A model generated the notes under the pieces. That model did not search any database. It was given only the letters and a program-made list of their open reading frames with translations, and had not been told where the DNA came from. Made by a program: the position numbers and the translations under genes. DNA of 64,000 bases from an uncultured Lachnospiraceae bacterium (GTDB taxonomy: Bacteria; Bacillota; Clostridia; Lachnospirales; Lachnospiraceae): assembly GCA_910589385.1 (NCBI GenBank), contig CAJUTU010000007.1, positions 55,667-119,666 of the forward strand. Direction: 5' to 3'. Within the stretch, counting starts at the first letter, position 1. Each line of letters starts with the position of its first letter. Shown here one piece after another: positions 25,684 through 33,516 of this stretch.

Positions 25684-26148
25684 CTATTTTACTTCCTTTC
25701 TATCACATTTATTCTCATATTTGCAAATGCACCGGACAAAGTACCGCTCATAGTTCCCGGATGTCACCACCGCACGGCCGCCGGATACAGAAAGGATGCC
25801 TATCGTTCCTTCCCCAAAAGGACTGCGGATCCCAAACTTCCAGGCACTGCTATCCGGCTTGCTCCCTATGGTCTGGATATTTCCCCCAAGATCCAGCGCA
25901 TACTTTATGATCTCCGTGGTCTCAGCACTTATGTCAACCGGCTGTCCGTCACTGAGATTGATGCAGTAGATTTTGCTGTTTTCATCTGTAACAGACCATT
26001 TTCCTTCCAGTTCTGCCAGTTTCTCCTCAGCTTTTTGCAATGCTTCCTCCGCCCTGCTCCCATAGGCTGTCAATCGGATGCGGGTGTCCATTGCAAAAAA
26101 CTCTGTCTCTGCTTCCAGATTTCCAATATTACTGCTGCCCTTTCCGGC
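25684..26148 (-). pseudogene. ApbE-type (FAD:protein FMN transferase) gene, N-terminal, middle and C-terminal parts lost
   Basis: The frame reads FFAMDTRIRLTAYGSRAEEALQKAEEKLAELEGKWSVTDENSKIYCIN, the opening domain of ApbE, then after EIIKYAL joins DLGGNIQTIGSKPDSSAWKFGIRSPFGEG and VVTSGNYERYF, the strands that follow the FAD site. About 90 residues normally found between these blocks are absent, in frame. The C-terminus ends in an unrelated basic tail, and no lipoprotein signal is left upstream (the frame extends to about 26184 without ATG). ApbE enzymes attach FMN to NqrC/RnfG-like proteins; this copy should be inactive. Internal ATG at 26091 gives a 135-residue frame. Confidence 0.75.
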
Positions 26149-26199
26149 AGGATTCCTTTGACCTATAAAAGTTGAATTTATTTCTACTAAGAACTAAGT

Positions 26200-26272
26200 T
26201 TATTATAGAAAAAAAGACCTCCAAAGAAGTCTCCTTTCGTTATGCAGTGTAAACCTGTGGGTTATAGCTTTT
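26200..26272 (-). repeat. copy A of a duplicated promoter/LysR-box cassette
   Basis: Read on the minus strand: a LysR-type box (TATAACC, 3 bases, GGTTTACA), then CATAACGAAAGGAGA, the imperfect dyad GACTTC-TTTG-GAGGTC, and TATAATAAA. It aligns with 27152-27226 over about 70 bases at roughly 85% identity with a 2-base indel. It lies directly upstream of the ApbE remnant. It looks like an activator site plus promoter that drove that gene. Confidence 0.6.
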
Positions 26273-26322
26273 TCAAACGGTGTGGTTTCGATTGTTAAGG
26301 AAATAATCTAAAGGCTTTCTTG

Positions 26323-26814
26323 TTACAATTCCTTAAAATAAGGACATATATCTTCATAATGCCCGTCTTTCATCCGAAATCCCGCCGGGATCGTTCCCAG
26401 CTGGACAAACCCAAGCCGTTCGTAAAGGTGGCGCGCATGGATATTTGATGCCACCACAGCATTAAACTGTAATACTCTGAAACCATGCCTTTTCCCTTGA
26501 ATGAGACAGTCAGATACTAATTTTTCACCGATATGAAGCCCCCTGCACTCAGATCTGACCGCATAGCTTGCATTACATATATGGCCGCACCGTCCCACAT
26601 TGTTAGGATGCAATATGTAAAGCCCGCATACTTGTCCGGTATCCATATTCACAGCAACGGCATTGTATGTCTGGGAAGCAAAAAATTCTTTTCCGGTCCG
26701 GACATTTAAAAGCTCCTCCTGCGGAAACGCGGTTCCGTCCTCCACAACTTCATTCCATATCCTGATCATTTCGGGTAAGTCCCCTTCTTGATATGCCCTT
26801 ACTTCAATATCCAT
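26323..26814 (-). CDS. GNAT family N-acetyltransferase
   Basis: A 163-residue acetyltransferase. The acetyl-CoA core is seen in TGQVCGLYILHPNN, ICNASYAVRSECRGLHIGEKLVSDCLIQGKRHGF (motif A) and AVVASNIHARHLYERLGFVQLGTIPAGFR (motif B and the closing strand). The combination 'N..A..LY..LGF...G..P..F' is close to the phosphinothricin/L-amino acid acetyltransferase branch. AAGGA precedes the ATG. The substrate is unknown. The region 26815-27304 upstream holds only its promoter (TATAGT near 26934), some unidentifiable open frame and cassette B. Confidence 0.85.
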   Translation of the reverse strand: MDIEVRAYQEGDLPEMIRIWNEVVEDGTAFPQEELLNVRTGKEFFASQTYNAVAVNMDTGQVCGLYILHPNNVGRCGHICNASYAVRSECRGLHIGEKLVSDCLIQGKRHGFRVLQFNAVVASNIHARHLYERLGFVQLGTIPAGFRMKDGHYEDICPYFKEL

Positions 26815-27151
26815 CGTTCTTCATTCCTTTCCTGCGATTCCCCTGCAAATGCTGCCTTCAGGTTCTTTTCTGTCTGTGTCCCTGCTCCCTTCCATGTCGG
26901 AACGCCCCCTGATATGGATATATCTACTATAGCACATCTACAATACGTTTTCACTATCTTTTTCGTTCATTTGGAGCCGGTGCGCCAAAGCTCTTTCCGA
27001 ACCAGGATAATTTCCAGCCAGCCGGCGTAATCCTCTACCCATCCTCCGTCTGAACCAAATCCATGCGGCCATCCGTCCAGTATGACCCTGCCTGTCTGCC
27101 CTCTGCATTTTCCAGACCTGTCCAGACAGGCGGTCCTAGTATCTTTTTCTG

Positions 27152-27226
27152 TTTTATTATAAGAAAAATGAGACCTCCTAAGAAGTCACATTTCGTTATC
27201 CAGTATAAACCTAAAGGTTATATGTT
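27152..27226 (-). repeat. copy B of a duplicated promoter/LysR-box cassette
   Basis: The minus strand reads ATATAACC-TTTA-GGTTTATA (better symmetry than copy A), then CTGGATAACGAAATGTGA, the dyad GACTTC-TTAG-GAGGTC, and TTATAATAAA. It matches 26200-26272. It lies just downstream of the truncated LysR gene. Reading on in the minus direction there is no intact gene for about 330 bases, so whatever it controlled has been lost. Confidence 0.6.
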
Positions 27227-27304
27227 TATTTATATTCTGTCGGGCAGAGCCGCCCGTCCCACAGTGACATGTATTAAGAGATATCCTTTGGGCAGGAAAG
27301 ACAT

Positions 27305-27763
27305 TCAGCTCTCTTCAATCGCTTTTTTGGTAGCTGACAATAATTTCTTTGCCTCCCTTGCATTCTCCGGGGTATTTTCAAAAGGAACCAGCTTGAACTT
27401 CATCTCCGGGCAATGCTTTTGGATCTTCGGCCACAGTGTCACAAACACCTGAGGCGGCGTCATTGGTGAAACACCGATACGGATAACTTCTTTCTGGAGA
27501 TCCATCGCGTCCTTTGCCCTGCTGATGGAATCTTTACTATATTGGATCAGATATTTTGCATCCTGATATAAAGACTTCCCTGCATCCGTTACGATCAGCC
27601 CACGGTGTGTCCGCTCAAATAACTGCAGCTCCAGACTGTTTTCCAACGCATTGATCTGCTTAATGACTGCGGGCGGCGTAATGAATAATTTATCTGCGGC
27701 TTTGCTGAAGCTTCCGGAGTCTACCACGCAGATAAAGGTCTCAAGCTGAGGGTTGTACATCAT
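27305..27763 (-). CDS. LysR family regulator, truncated
   Basis: A 152-residue frame with a complete LysR winged helix (MYNPQLETFICVVDSGSFSKAADKLFITPPAVIKQINALENSLELQLFERTHRGLIVTDAGKSLYQDA) and only the first ~60 residues of the effector domain (VIRIGVSPMTPPQVFV). It then ends in ATKKAIEES. Full-length family members have about 300 residues, so half of the sensor domain is missing. DNA binding might persist, effector control should not. GGAGG precedes the tandem ATGs. Its binding sites may be the two LysR-type boxes at 26.2 and 27.2 kb. Confidence 0.75.
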   Translation of the reverse strand: MMYNPQLETFICVVDSGSFSKAADKLFITPPAVIKQINALENSLELQLFERTHRGLIVTDAGKSLYQDAKYLIQYSKDSISRAKDAMDLQKEVIRIGVSPMTPPQVFVTLWPKIQKHCPEMKFKLVPFENTPENAREAKKLLSATKKAIEES

Positions 27764-27835
27764 GTATCCTCCTGTCGTCTCATAAGGTCATTATAACGAT
27801 TAGGCGGATTTTTGACAAGGCAAAAAATACAGCGG

Positions 27836-28762
27836 CTAATTTTTTTCTGTTTTTTCCGGCCTTACGTGATTTACAGCATAGATTCCCACACAGACCAAAA
27901 CAAGGGCAGCAATGCTTTTAATCCCCAATGCCTGATCCTCGCCGGGTAAAAATAACGCCTACAAAATTACGCCGAATACCGGAGTCATAAACCCGAAAAC
28001 AGCCACCCTGGAAATGGGATTGTATTTTAATAAAATCCCCCACAGGGAATATGCCACTGCCGAGACAAGTGCAAGATAGAGCAGCATTGCTGTGGATGCC
28101 GCTCGAAAGCCGGCCACGCTCCCTCCCATTACGATTCCGCAAAAACTCATGATGATCCCACCTGCCACAAACTGATATCCGCTTAATATGACCGGATTTT
28201 CTTTTTTGGAATACCGCTTCAGATAAACAGATGAAAATGCATATGCCACTGTCGAAAACAGGATAAACCCTTCCCCTGTAAAGGACAGAGAGGTATCCAG
28301 CCCACTCTTTGTCACATTCACCAAAACCACACCCAAAAATCCGATTACACATCCCAACATTTTTTTCGCCGTCAGTTCTTCCTGACGGAAAATCAGGCTT
28401 GCCACCAGAATAGCAATAAAGACATTCATCGCTTCAATGATGGATGCCTTCACTCCTGTTGTATGGGCAAGCCCAACATAAAAAAACAGGTACTGCGCCA
28501 CAGTCTGCAGCATACTCAGCCATATGATCTTACTAATGGATTCTTTTTTCGGCAGCAAAAATCCCCGGTTCAGCACACTGCCGATCGCAATCGTAAAAAT
28601 GCCTGCCAGAGTAAAACGGTATCCTGCAAATAAAATCTGTGCCGCCGTATCCTCCGACGGAATGGAAAACAGCGTATATCCAATCTTAATACATGGAAAT
28701 GCGCTTCCCCAAAGGGCGCAGCAAAGCATTGCCCCAAGCCATACGATGATGGTTTTTGTCAT
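27836..28762 (-). pseudogene. EamA/DMT family transporter with premature amber codon
   Basis: From the ATG at 28760-28762 (GAGG five bases upstream) the frame encodes a drug/metabolite exporter with EamA repeats: IVWLGAMLCCALWGSAFPCIKIGYTLF at the start, and a second repeat from LTAKKMLGCVIGFLGVVLVNVTKSG. It stops at TAG (27959-27961) after MTPVFGVIL, but the same frame continues ALFLPGEDQALGIKSIAALVLVCVGIYAVNHVR to a second stop at 27836-27838. That tail is the normal tenth helix, so one codon (for example TCG) probably mutated to TAG. Nine helices remain in the 267-residue product; some activity cannot be excluded. Confidence 0.75.
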
Positions 28763-28967
28763 AAATTCCTCTTTTATCAGTTTCTTTTCTTTCATTCCTC
28801 CAAAGCCTTTCCTGATTTCGTATTTTGCCGCTCCTATTATACTACATTTTACCCCGAAATGCTTTACAGCTTTTCCATTTATTTTCCATTTATTTTTCAA
28901 AATCCATTGACACTGGGGCAAAAGGAGATTACATTATAATGAAACGGCAGACAGGGGGGCAAAACTG

Positions 28968-29660
28968 ATGAAAACAAAAGCATTTAAGGCCGCATTACCT
29001 TATACGATCCCTATTTGTATAGGCTTTCTTTTCTTGGGGATGTCCTATGGATTTCTCATGAGGAGCAAAGGCTTCTCTTTCGTCTATCCTATGCTCATGA
29101 GCATGTTCATTTTTGCCGGTTCCATGGAGTTTGTCACTGTGGAGCTGTTATTGTCCGCTTTCCATCCGCTGCACGCATTTTTCCTGGCACTGATGGTCAA
29201 TGCCAGACATCTGTTTTATGGCATATCCATGCTGGAAAAGTTTAAAAATACCGGATGGAAAAAGCCATATCTGATCTATGGGATGTGCGATGAGTCATTT
29301 ACGATCAACTGCACCGCGACACCTCCGCCAGACGTTGACAAAGGATGGTTTATGTTTTTTGTAACCCTGCTCAATCAGATTTACTGGGTATCAGGCGCGA
29401 CTTTGGGAGCACTTTTGGGATATATCATTCACTTTGATACAACAGGCATTGAGTTTGTGATGACGGCGCTGTTCGTTGTGATGTTCGTCAACCAGTGGGA
29501 GGAATCCAAGGAGCATCTCCCTGCTCTCACAGGCTTAGGCTGTTCACTGCTCTGCCTGCTGATATTCGGAAGCCAGAATTTCATATTGCCTGCTATGGCT
29601 TTGATTATTCTGTGTTTTTCCGTCAGCAAAAGAAAAAGAGATAAGGGGGCGGTACAATGA
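28968..29660 (+). CDS. azlC: AzlC family branched-chain amino acid exporter, large subunit
   Basis: A 230-residue membrane protein with about seven helices. The motifs FLFLGMSYGFLMRSKGFSFVYPMLMSMFIFAGSMEFVTVELLL and ALMVNARHLFYGISMLEKF are the conserved AzlC segments ('aGs.qf' and 'vnlRh..yg'). With AzlD it exports branched-chain amino acids or analogues such as azaleucine. GGGGGG lies before the ATG. The stop overlaps the azlD start by four bases, giving translational coupling. It is divergent from the EamA pseudogene. Confidence 0.9.
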   Translation: MKTKAFKAALPYTIPICIGFLFLGMSYGFLMRSKGFSFVYPMLMSMFIFAGSMEFVTVELLLSAFHPLHAFFLALMVNARHLFYGISMLEKFKNTGWKKPYLIYGMCDESFTINCTATPPPDVDKGWFMFFVTLLNQIYWVSGATLGALLGYIIHFDTTGIEFVMTALFVVMFVNQWEESKEHLPALTGLGCSLLCLLIFGSQNFILPAMALIILCFSVSKRKRDKGAVQ

Positions 29661-29983
29661 CAACTGCACAAAGTGTCTTGACGGTCCTTGTGGTCGTGCT
29701 GGGTACAATGGCGACAAGGTTCCTTCCTTTTTTCATTTTCCCGGAAGGAAAGACACCTCCGCCTTATATTACCTATTTAGGGACTGTCCTGCCATATGCA
29801 GTCATCGGCCTGCTGGTCGTATACTGTCTGAAAGATGCCTTTACCAGCGGATATTTTGCCATACCGGAGATGATCGCAATTCTCTTTATTGTGGTACTGC
29901 ATAAGTGGAAAAAGAACACATTGCTGAGCATTGGGGCCGGAACTGTTCTGTATATGTTTTTGGTGCAGACTTATTTTAACTAG
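29657..29983 (+). CDS. azlD: AzlD family branched-chain amino acid exporter, small subunit
   Basis: A 108-residue protein with four hydrophobic helices. VLGTMATRFLPFFIFPEGKTPPPYITYLGTVLPYAVIGLLVVYCLKDA matches AzlD ('t...R.lPf..f......P......l..lp.a....l....l'). It overlaps azlC by four bases (ATGA) and completes the two-subunit exporter. Confidence 0.88.
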   Translation: MTTAQSVLTVLVVVLGTMATRFLPFFIFPEGKTPPPYITYLGTVLPYAVIGLLVVYCLKDAFTSGYFAIPEMIAILFIVVLHKWKKNTLLSIGAGTVLYMFLVQTYFN

Positions 29984-30133
29984 ATACTCATGACATTTTT
30001 TCACAAGACAGTAAAATTTTGGTTCCGGTTTATCCGGATCAGATACTGTATGAAATAAGAGTTTTTAGTTATTTACATAACTTTTTAGCACTTCACAAAT
30101 AAATTTTACATAAATCTGTAGGAGGTTTTCAAA

Positions 30134-30709
30134 ATGGAAAAGAAATTATCAAGAGAAGAAGCATGGGAACTGTTGACTGAATACACTAAGACTCCCGCAC
30201 TGCAGACGCACGCTTTGGCGGTTGAGGCTGCCATGAGCCACTTCGGACACCTGAACGGTGAGGATGAGGAGGTCTGGGGTGTGGCAGGACTGCTGCATGA
30301 TCTGGACTATGAACAATTTCCCGAAGAACATTGTAAAAAGGCGGAAGAGATCATGCGGGACCGTGGAATCGACGAGGTCTATATCCGCGCCATGAGCTGC
30401 CATGGCTATGGAATCTGCACAGACACAAAGCCCGAAAGCCAGATGGAAAAGATCCTGTTCACCATTGACGAGCTGACAGGCCTGATCAATGCGGTCTGCC
30501 TGATGCGCCCCTCGAAAAGTGTATTAGACTTGGAAGTAAAATCGGTTAAGAAGAAATTTAAAGATAAAAGATTTGCCGCCGGGGTCAACCGGGATGTGAT
30601 CCGCCAGGGCTGTGAAATGCTGGGGATGGAACTGGATGACGTGATCCGGGAGACAATCGCCGGAATGAAAGAAAAAGCGGAAGAAATCGGATTGAAAGGG
30701 AATCTGTAA
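30134..30709 (+). CDS. HD domain-containing hydrolase (HDIG type)
   Basis: A 191-residue cytoplasmic protein with an HD metal-binding site: His in LQTHALAVEAAMSHF, the HD pair in WGVAGLLHDLDYEQFPEEH, and later residues in YIRAMSCHGYGI and EKILFTIDELTGLINA. It belongs to the small HDIG proteins seen in Clostridia, which are predicted phosphohydrolases of nucleotides. The exact substrate is unknown. AGGAGG lies before the ATG; it stands alone and ends at a bidirectional terminator (30773-30815). Confidence 0.87.
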   Translation: MEKKLSREEAWELLTEYTKTPALQTHALAVEAAMSHFGHLNGEDEEVWGVAGLLHDLDYEQFPEEHCKKAEEIMRDRGIDEVYIRAMSCHGYGICTDTKPESQMEKILFTIDELTGLINAVCLMRPSKSVLDLEVKSVKKKFKDKRFAAGVNRDVIRQGCEMLGMELDDVIRETIAGMKEKAEEIGLKGNL

Positions 30710-30772
30710 TATTGGCTTCTCCTATAAAGAAATGCTGTCACCGACAATATTTCTGCCAATATGAGATAAATA

Positions 30773-30815
30773 AGCAGAGCGCTGTTATGGTTTGATCCAT
30801 ATACTGCGCTCTGCT
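30773..30815. terminator. bidirectional intrinsic terminator
   Basis: AGCAGAGCGC (30773-30782) pairs perfectly with GCGCTCTGCT (30806-30815); the loop contains a smaller ATGG/CCAT stem. It lies between convergent genes (HD hydrolase ending 30709, XRE ending 30837) and probably ends both transcripts. Confidence 0.65.
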
Positions 30816-30836
30816 GCTAATTTCCTATGTACTTTC

Positions 30837-31040
30837 TTATTCAAAATAAAACAACTCTTCAAACTTCTTATCCAACGCAATACACAGAATCAATGCCAGC
30901 TTTGCAGTAGGATTAAACTGGCCCGTTTCAATCGAACTGATCGTATTCCGTGAGACACCCACCAATTCCGCAAGCCTGGCCTGGGACAGCCTTTTTTCTG
31001 CCCGCGCCTCTTTTAGACGATTTTTCAGTATAAGTTCCAT
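30837..31040 (-). CDS. XRE (Cro/CI) family transcriptional regulator
   Basis: A 67-residue helix-turn-helix protein: LKNRLKEARAEKRLSQARLAELVGVSRNTISSIETGQFNPTAKLALILCIALDKKFEELFYFE. The length and the ending 'F.ELF..' are typical of the compact XRE regulators of Firmicutes. It follows the DUF6442 gene by 15 bases, a common pair. The promoter of the pair at 31422-31470 contains two copies of CAAGTTTTCTTG, the probable autoregulatory operators. Confidence 0.92.
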   Translation of the reverse strand: MELILKNRLKEARAEKRLSQARLAELVGVSRNTISSIETGQFNPTAKLALILCIALDKKFEELFYFE

Positions 31041-31055
31041 ATAGCCTGTCCCTTT

Positions 31056-31391
31056 TTATAATATTACGGAAACTGCCAGCATATCTCTGACATAAAGTAC
31101 AGACCATAATACGACGGCTCCCCAGCCTGCCAGAGCCCGGATCATATCCCACCTGTCTTTCGTCCTAAGTGCTCTCACCGTGTATCCGGATGCCGGAAGC
31201 GTAAACGTCAGCGCCCAAAAGCCTTTGACTATTTCTATATCTAAAAATTCCTGTATGAATGAAAAAACAATACACAGTATCATTATCATAGCAAAAGCGA
31301 CATTTCCGCCTTCTCTTAAAAGATCATTTTCATACAAATCTGCTCCCTTGTTTTCCTTCCTGCTCTTTTGCAATATCTCTTCCCTGTCCAT
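31056..31391 (-). CDS. DUF6442 family membrane protein
   Basis: A 111-residue protein with about three transmembrane helices after a charged N-terminus (MDREEILQKSRKENKGADLYENDLLREGGNVAFAMIM). This matches the DUF6442 proteins found next to small XRE regulators in Lachnospiraceae and related groups. I chose the ATG at 31389-31391 because GGAGGG is six bases upstream. It probably forms a membrane partner of the XRE regulator; the signal and outcome are unknown. Confidence 0.8.
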   Translation of the reverse strand: MDREEILQKSRKENKGADLYENDLLREGGNVAFAMIMILCIVFSFIQEFLDIEIVKGFWALTFTLPASGYTVRALRTKDRWDMIRALAGWGAVVLWSVLYVRDMLAVSVIL

Positions 31392-31421
31392 GGCCAGCCC
31401 TCCAAAAGTAAACCCCTTTGC

Positions 31422-31470
31422 CAAGTTTTCTTGTATATCTTTATTATAGCATGACAAGTTTTCTTGTCAA
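31422..31470 (-). promoter_or_regulatory. promoter of the DUF6442-XRE operon with two palindromic operators
   Basis: TTGACA (complement of 31465-31470) and TATAAT (complement of 31443-31448) are 16 bases apart. GACAAGTTTTCTTGTC (31453-31468) overlaps the -35 box and spacer; a second copy of its core, CAAGTTTTCTTG (31422-31433), lies at the start site. Centres are 33 bp apart. This is a classic layout for autorepression by a small Cro/CI-type dimer. Confidence 0.7.
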
Positions 31471-31617
31471 TCATTTTAGAAACATTTTGAACGAACTAAG
31501 GTCTTATAGTCTGGAAAATCATATTGGAACATCACCCTGCCAATGAACCAAAGGTTCTGATAAGATTATGAGCTTACCCAGCGCTTTCCTCTACTGATTA
31601 ATTTCTTTCAATCCCTT

Positions 31618-33207
31618 TTATACAATTGCTTCAATAAGCGTTTTCTCACCCACAATAATTTTACGGACACCTACCTGTTTCTTTTTATTAAAATTGAAGC
31701 TAAGCATATATCCTTTTTGCAAATGGTAATCTTCCAAATAGCCAATCAACTGATTTTCACCACGGAGATTATATTCTTTTCCATGGTAAATCTTCATCTC
31801 TATGATATATTGCTGTCCCAGATAATCCACGATGACATCAGTACGACCCATACTTCTGGTTCTGGATTCTATATAATAATTTCCAGTTCCATTAATGATA
31901 GGTTTCAAATATAGTAAAAACAGACGTCGTCCATTTTCCTCAACAAACTTATCTGGACTATCCGCATAAATATCTGTAAAATGCTCCACAAACTTTCTCA
32001 ATATCAATTCCATATCCAGATTATTTCCATGTATAAACTGATTCTTTATCTGCAGCGACGCAGAATAAGTACTGCTCCTCAGCATATCCTCTGACAGATA
32101 GTAGTTATACAGTCTCATCTCAAAAATCCTGTTTGAAACTACTATCTGTTCGTCAACACATTTTATAAATCCGAAGCGAATGCCCATATCCATTGCCAGA
32201 TTATCCGGATTATATGCAATACTCTTTCCCGTAAACAAAACTGCATAAATCATTTCAGACAGTTCTGGATAATCATCAAACTTCTTCCGCATATCATCAA
32301 ATAATGTGTTCGGTTCATATAATATCATCCTTACTGCTGTCTGAAAACCGTCCTTTGTCCATGCTGAAGGCTTGTCAGGATAATCTTCAGTTCCGACAAT
32401 CTGCTCGTCTATGATTTTGCACAATCTGGATACGAGAAATGGATAACCTGACGTATAGTCATATAATTGCCTGCTCATATCGCTGATATCCATCCCTGTG
32501 TGATAATCCTGCTCGTAATCCCACAGCATCCCTTCAATTCCTGCTGTTGTAAGACTCATATTGATATTAAAATCAGCTGCAATGTTCCATGGACTATTAT
32601 ATTTTGACTCTTCTTGTACATGTAATTTCAATTTTAAATTTTTAATATCATACACCCCGGCAAGAATTACCGATTTGAAGGTATGGTCTCTTCCACTCTT
32701 CTGCCTCAGATATTTCTCCCTCAACAATCCTAGAAATGACAAAAAAATCTGATTATCTGCATTTTTATCTACTTCATCAATGGTCAGTATTAATTCCCGA
32801 TCACTCTTACTGCACAAAGCCGTTATTTTTCTCCCAAAGTCACGCAAAGGAAATTCTTCCGATACTGGCGTCTGCCACTCTTTACATAAACTCTCAGAGA
32901 CACCTTGTGTCTCCAGGCGTTCGGAAATATCCATGGCCAATCCTCTGGCAAGCGCTCCCAATGATTGAAAGTATTCGTCTGCAGCCTCAAAACTAATATC
33001 AATCACAATATATTTTTCTTTTAGTTTATGGTAAAGCAATTCCAGCGTTGTTGTCTTCCCAAACTGGCGGGCACGATTGATCGTAAAATATTCTCCCTCT
33101 TCAATATAATCATCTATAATTTGATTAATCATATCTGCCGTATCCACCATATAGTGCAAAGAAGGTATGCATATACCTGTAGTATTAAACTTTTTATTAA
33201 ATGCCAT
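31618..33207 (-). CDS. AAA-ATPase with C-terminal PD-(D/E)XK nuclease-like domain
   Basis: A 529-residue protein. Residues 45-54 contain a Walker A-like RARQFGKTTT (Lys51), and 139-146 a Walker B LILTIDEVD (Asp144, Glu145). A helical region follows, and the last 80 residues carry a nuclease-type core, GRTDVIVDYLGQQYIIEMK (Asp457, Glu470, Lys472), as in the AAA-ATPase-like/DUF1703 proteins multiplied in clostridial genomes. The role is unknown; defence, mobile-element or genome-maintenance functions have been suggested for relatives. GGGAGG lies seven bases before the chosen ATG. A deleted relative lies at 35859-36068 and a truncated cousin at 63494-63961. Base composition is AT-rich. Confidence 0.85.
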   Translation of the reverse strand: MAFNKKFNTTGICIPSLHYMVDTADMINQIIDDYIEEGEYFTINRARQFGKTTTLELLYHKLKEKYIVIDISFEAADEYFQSLGALARGLAMDISERLETQGVSESLCKEWQTPVSEEFPLRDFGRKITALCSKSDRELILTIDEVDKNADNQIFLSFLGLLREKYLRQKSGRDHTFKSVILAGVYDIKNLKLKLHVQEESKYNSPWNIAADFNINMSLTTAGIEGMLWDYEQDYHTGMDISDMSRQLYDYTSGYPFLVSRLCKIIDEQIVGTEDYPDKPSAWTKDGFQTAVRMILYEPNTLFDDMRKKFDDYPELSEMIYAVLFTGKSIAYNPDNLAMDMGIRFGFIKCVDEQIVVSNRIFEMRLYNYYLSEDMLRSSTYSASLQIKNQFIHGNNLDMELILRKFVEHFTDIYADSPDKFVEENGRRLFLLYLKPIINGTGNYYIESRTRSMGRTDVIVDYLGQQYIIEMKIYHGKEYNLRGENQLIGYLEDYHLQKGYMLSFNFNKKKQVGVRKIIVGEKTLIEAIV

Positions 33208-33295
33208 ATGCCGACCTCCCTTTATATATCCAGTTTTTTCAGTAATATCAAGATTTCTCTGATTCCTCATAACCAATAAGGATATCCATGCTGTC

Positions 33296-33494
33296 ATGAA
33301 AAAATATATCGGTGGGATTTCTTATAAGACGCTGAGTTCTACCTTGAAGGAGTTAGAGGCCGATCAATTAGTAGACCGGAAAGAATATCCCTAGATTCCT
33401 CCGAAGGTAGAATACAGCCTTACCGAGCGTGGGAAATCTTTGATTCCCATATTGGATGGAATGTGCGAATAGGGAGAACAGAACAGGATCTAGC
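33296..33494 (+). pseudogene. HxlR family regulator, C-terminal fragment with two amber codons
   Basis: The frame reads KKYIGGISYKTLSSTLKELEADQLVDRKEYP, TAG, IPPKVEYSLTERGKSLIPILDGMCE, TAG, GEQN. This is the recognition helix and wing of HxlR proteins ('GIS...L...L.ELE.DGLV.R..Y...PP.VEY.LT..G..L.P.L..M..WG'). The first TAG stands where Gln is usual (CAG), the second where Trp is usual (TGG). The first third of the protein is missing. It sits between the AAA-ATPase start and the next gene, with no promoter visible. Confidence 0.8.
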
Positions 33495-33516
33495 AAGATT
33501 TACACACGCTTACTTC

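Noticed and set aside
26820..27150. Possible C-terminal coding remnant (a Trp/Gly-rich minus-strand stretch near 26975-27070)
   Set aside because: A plausible-looking stretch of about 30 codons is present but matches no family I know and has no start; left as unassigned intergenic sequence.
16523..33494. Reassignment of TAG to an amino acid in this organism
   Set aside because: TAG ends intact genes in the window (for example the LysR gene ending at 23997 and the MATE gene ending at 13074), and the in-frame TAG codons replace different residues.
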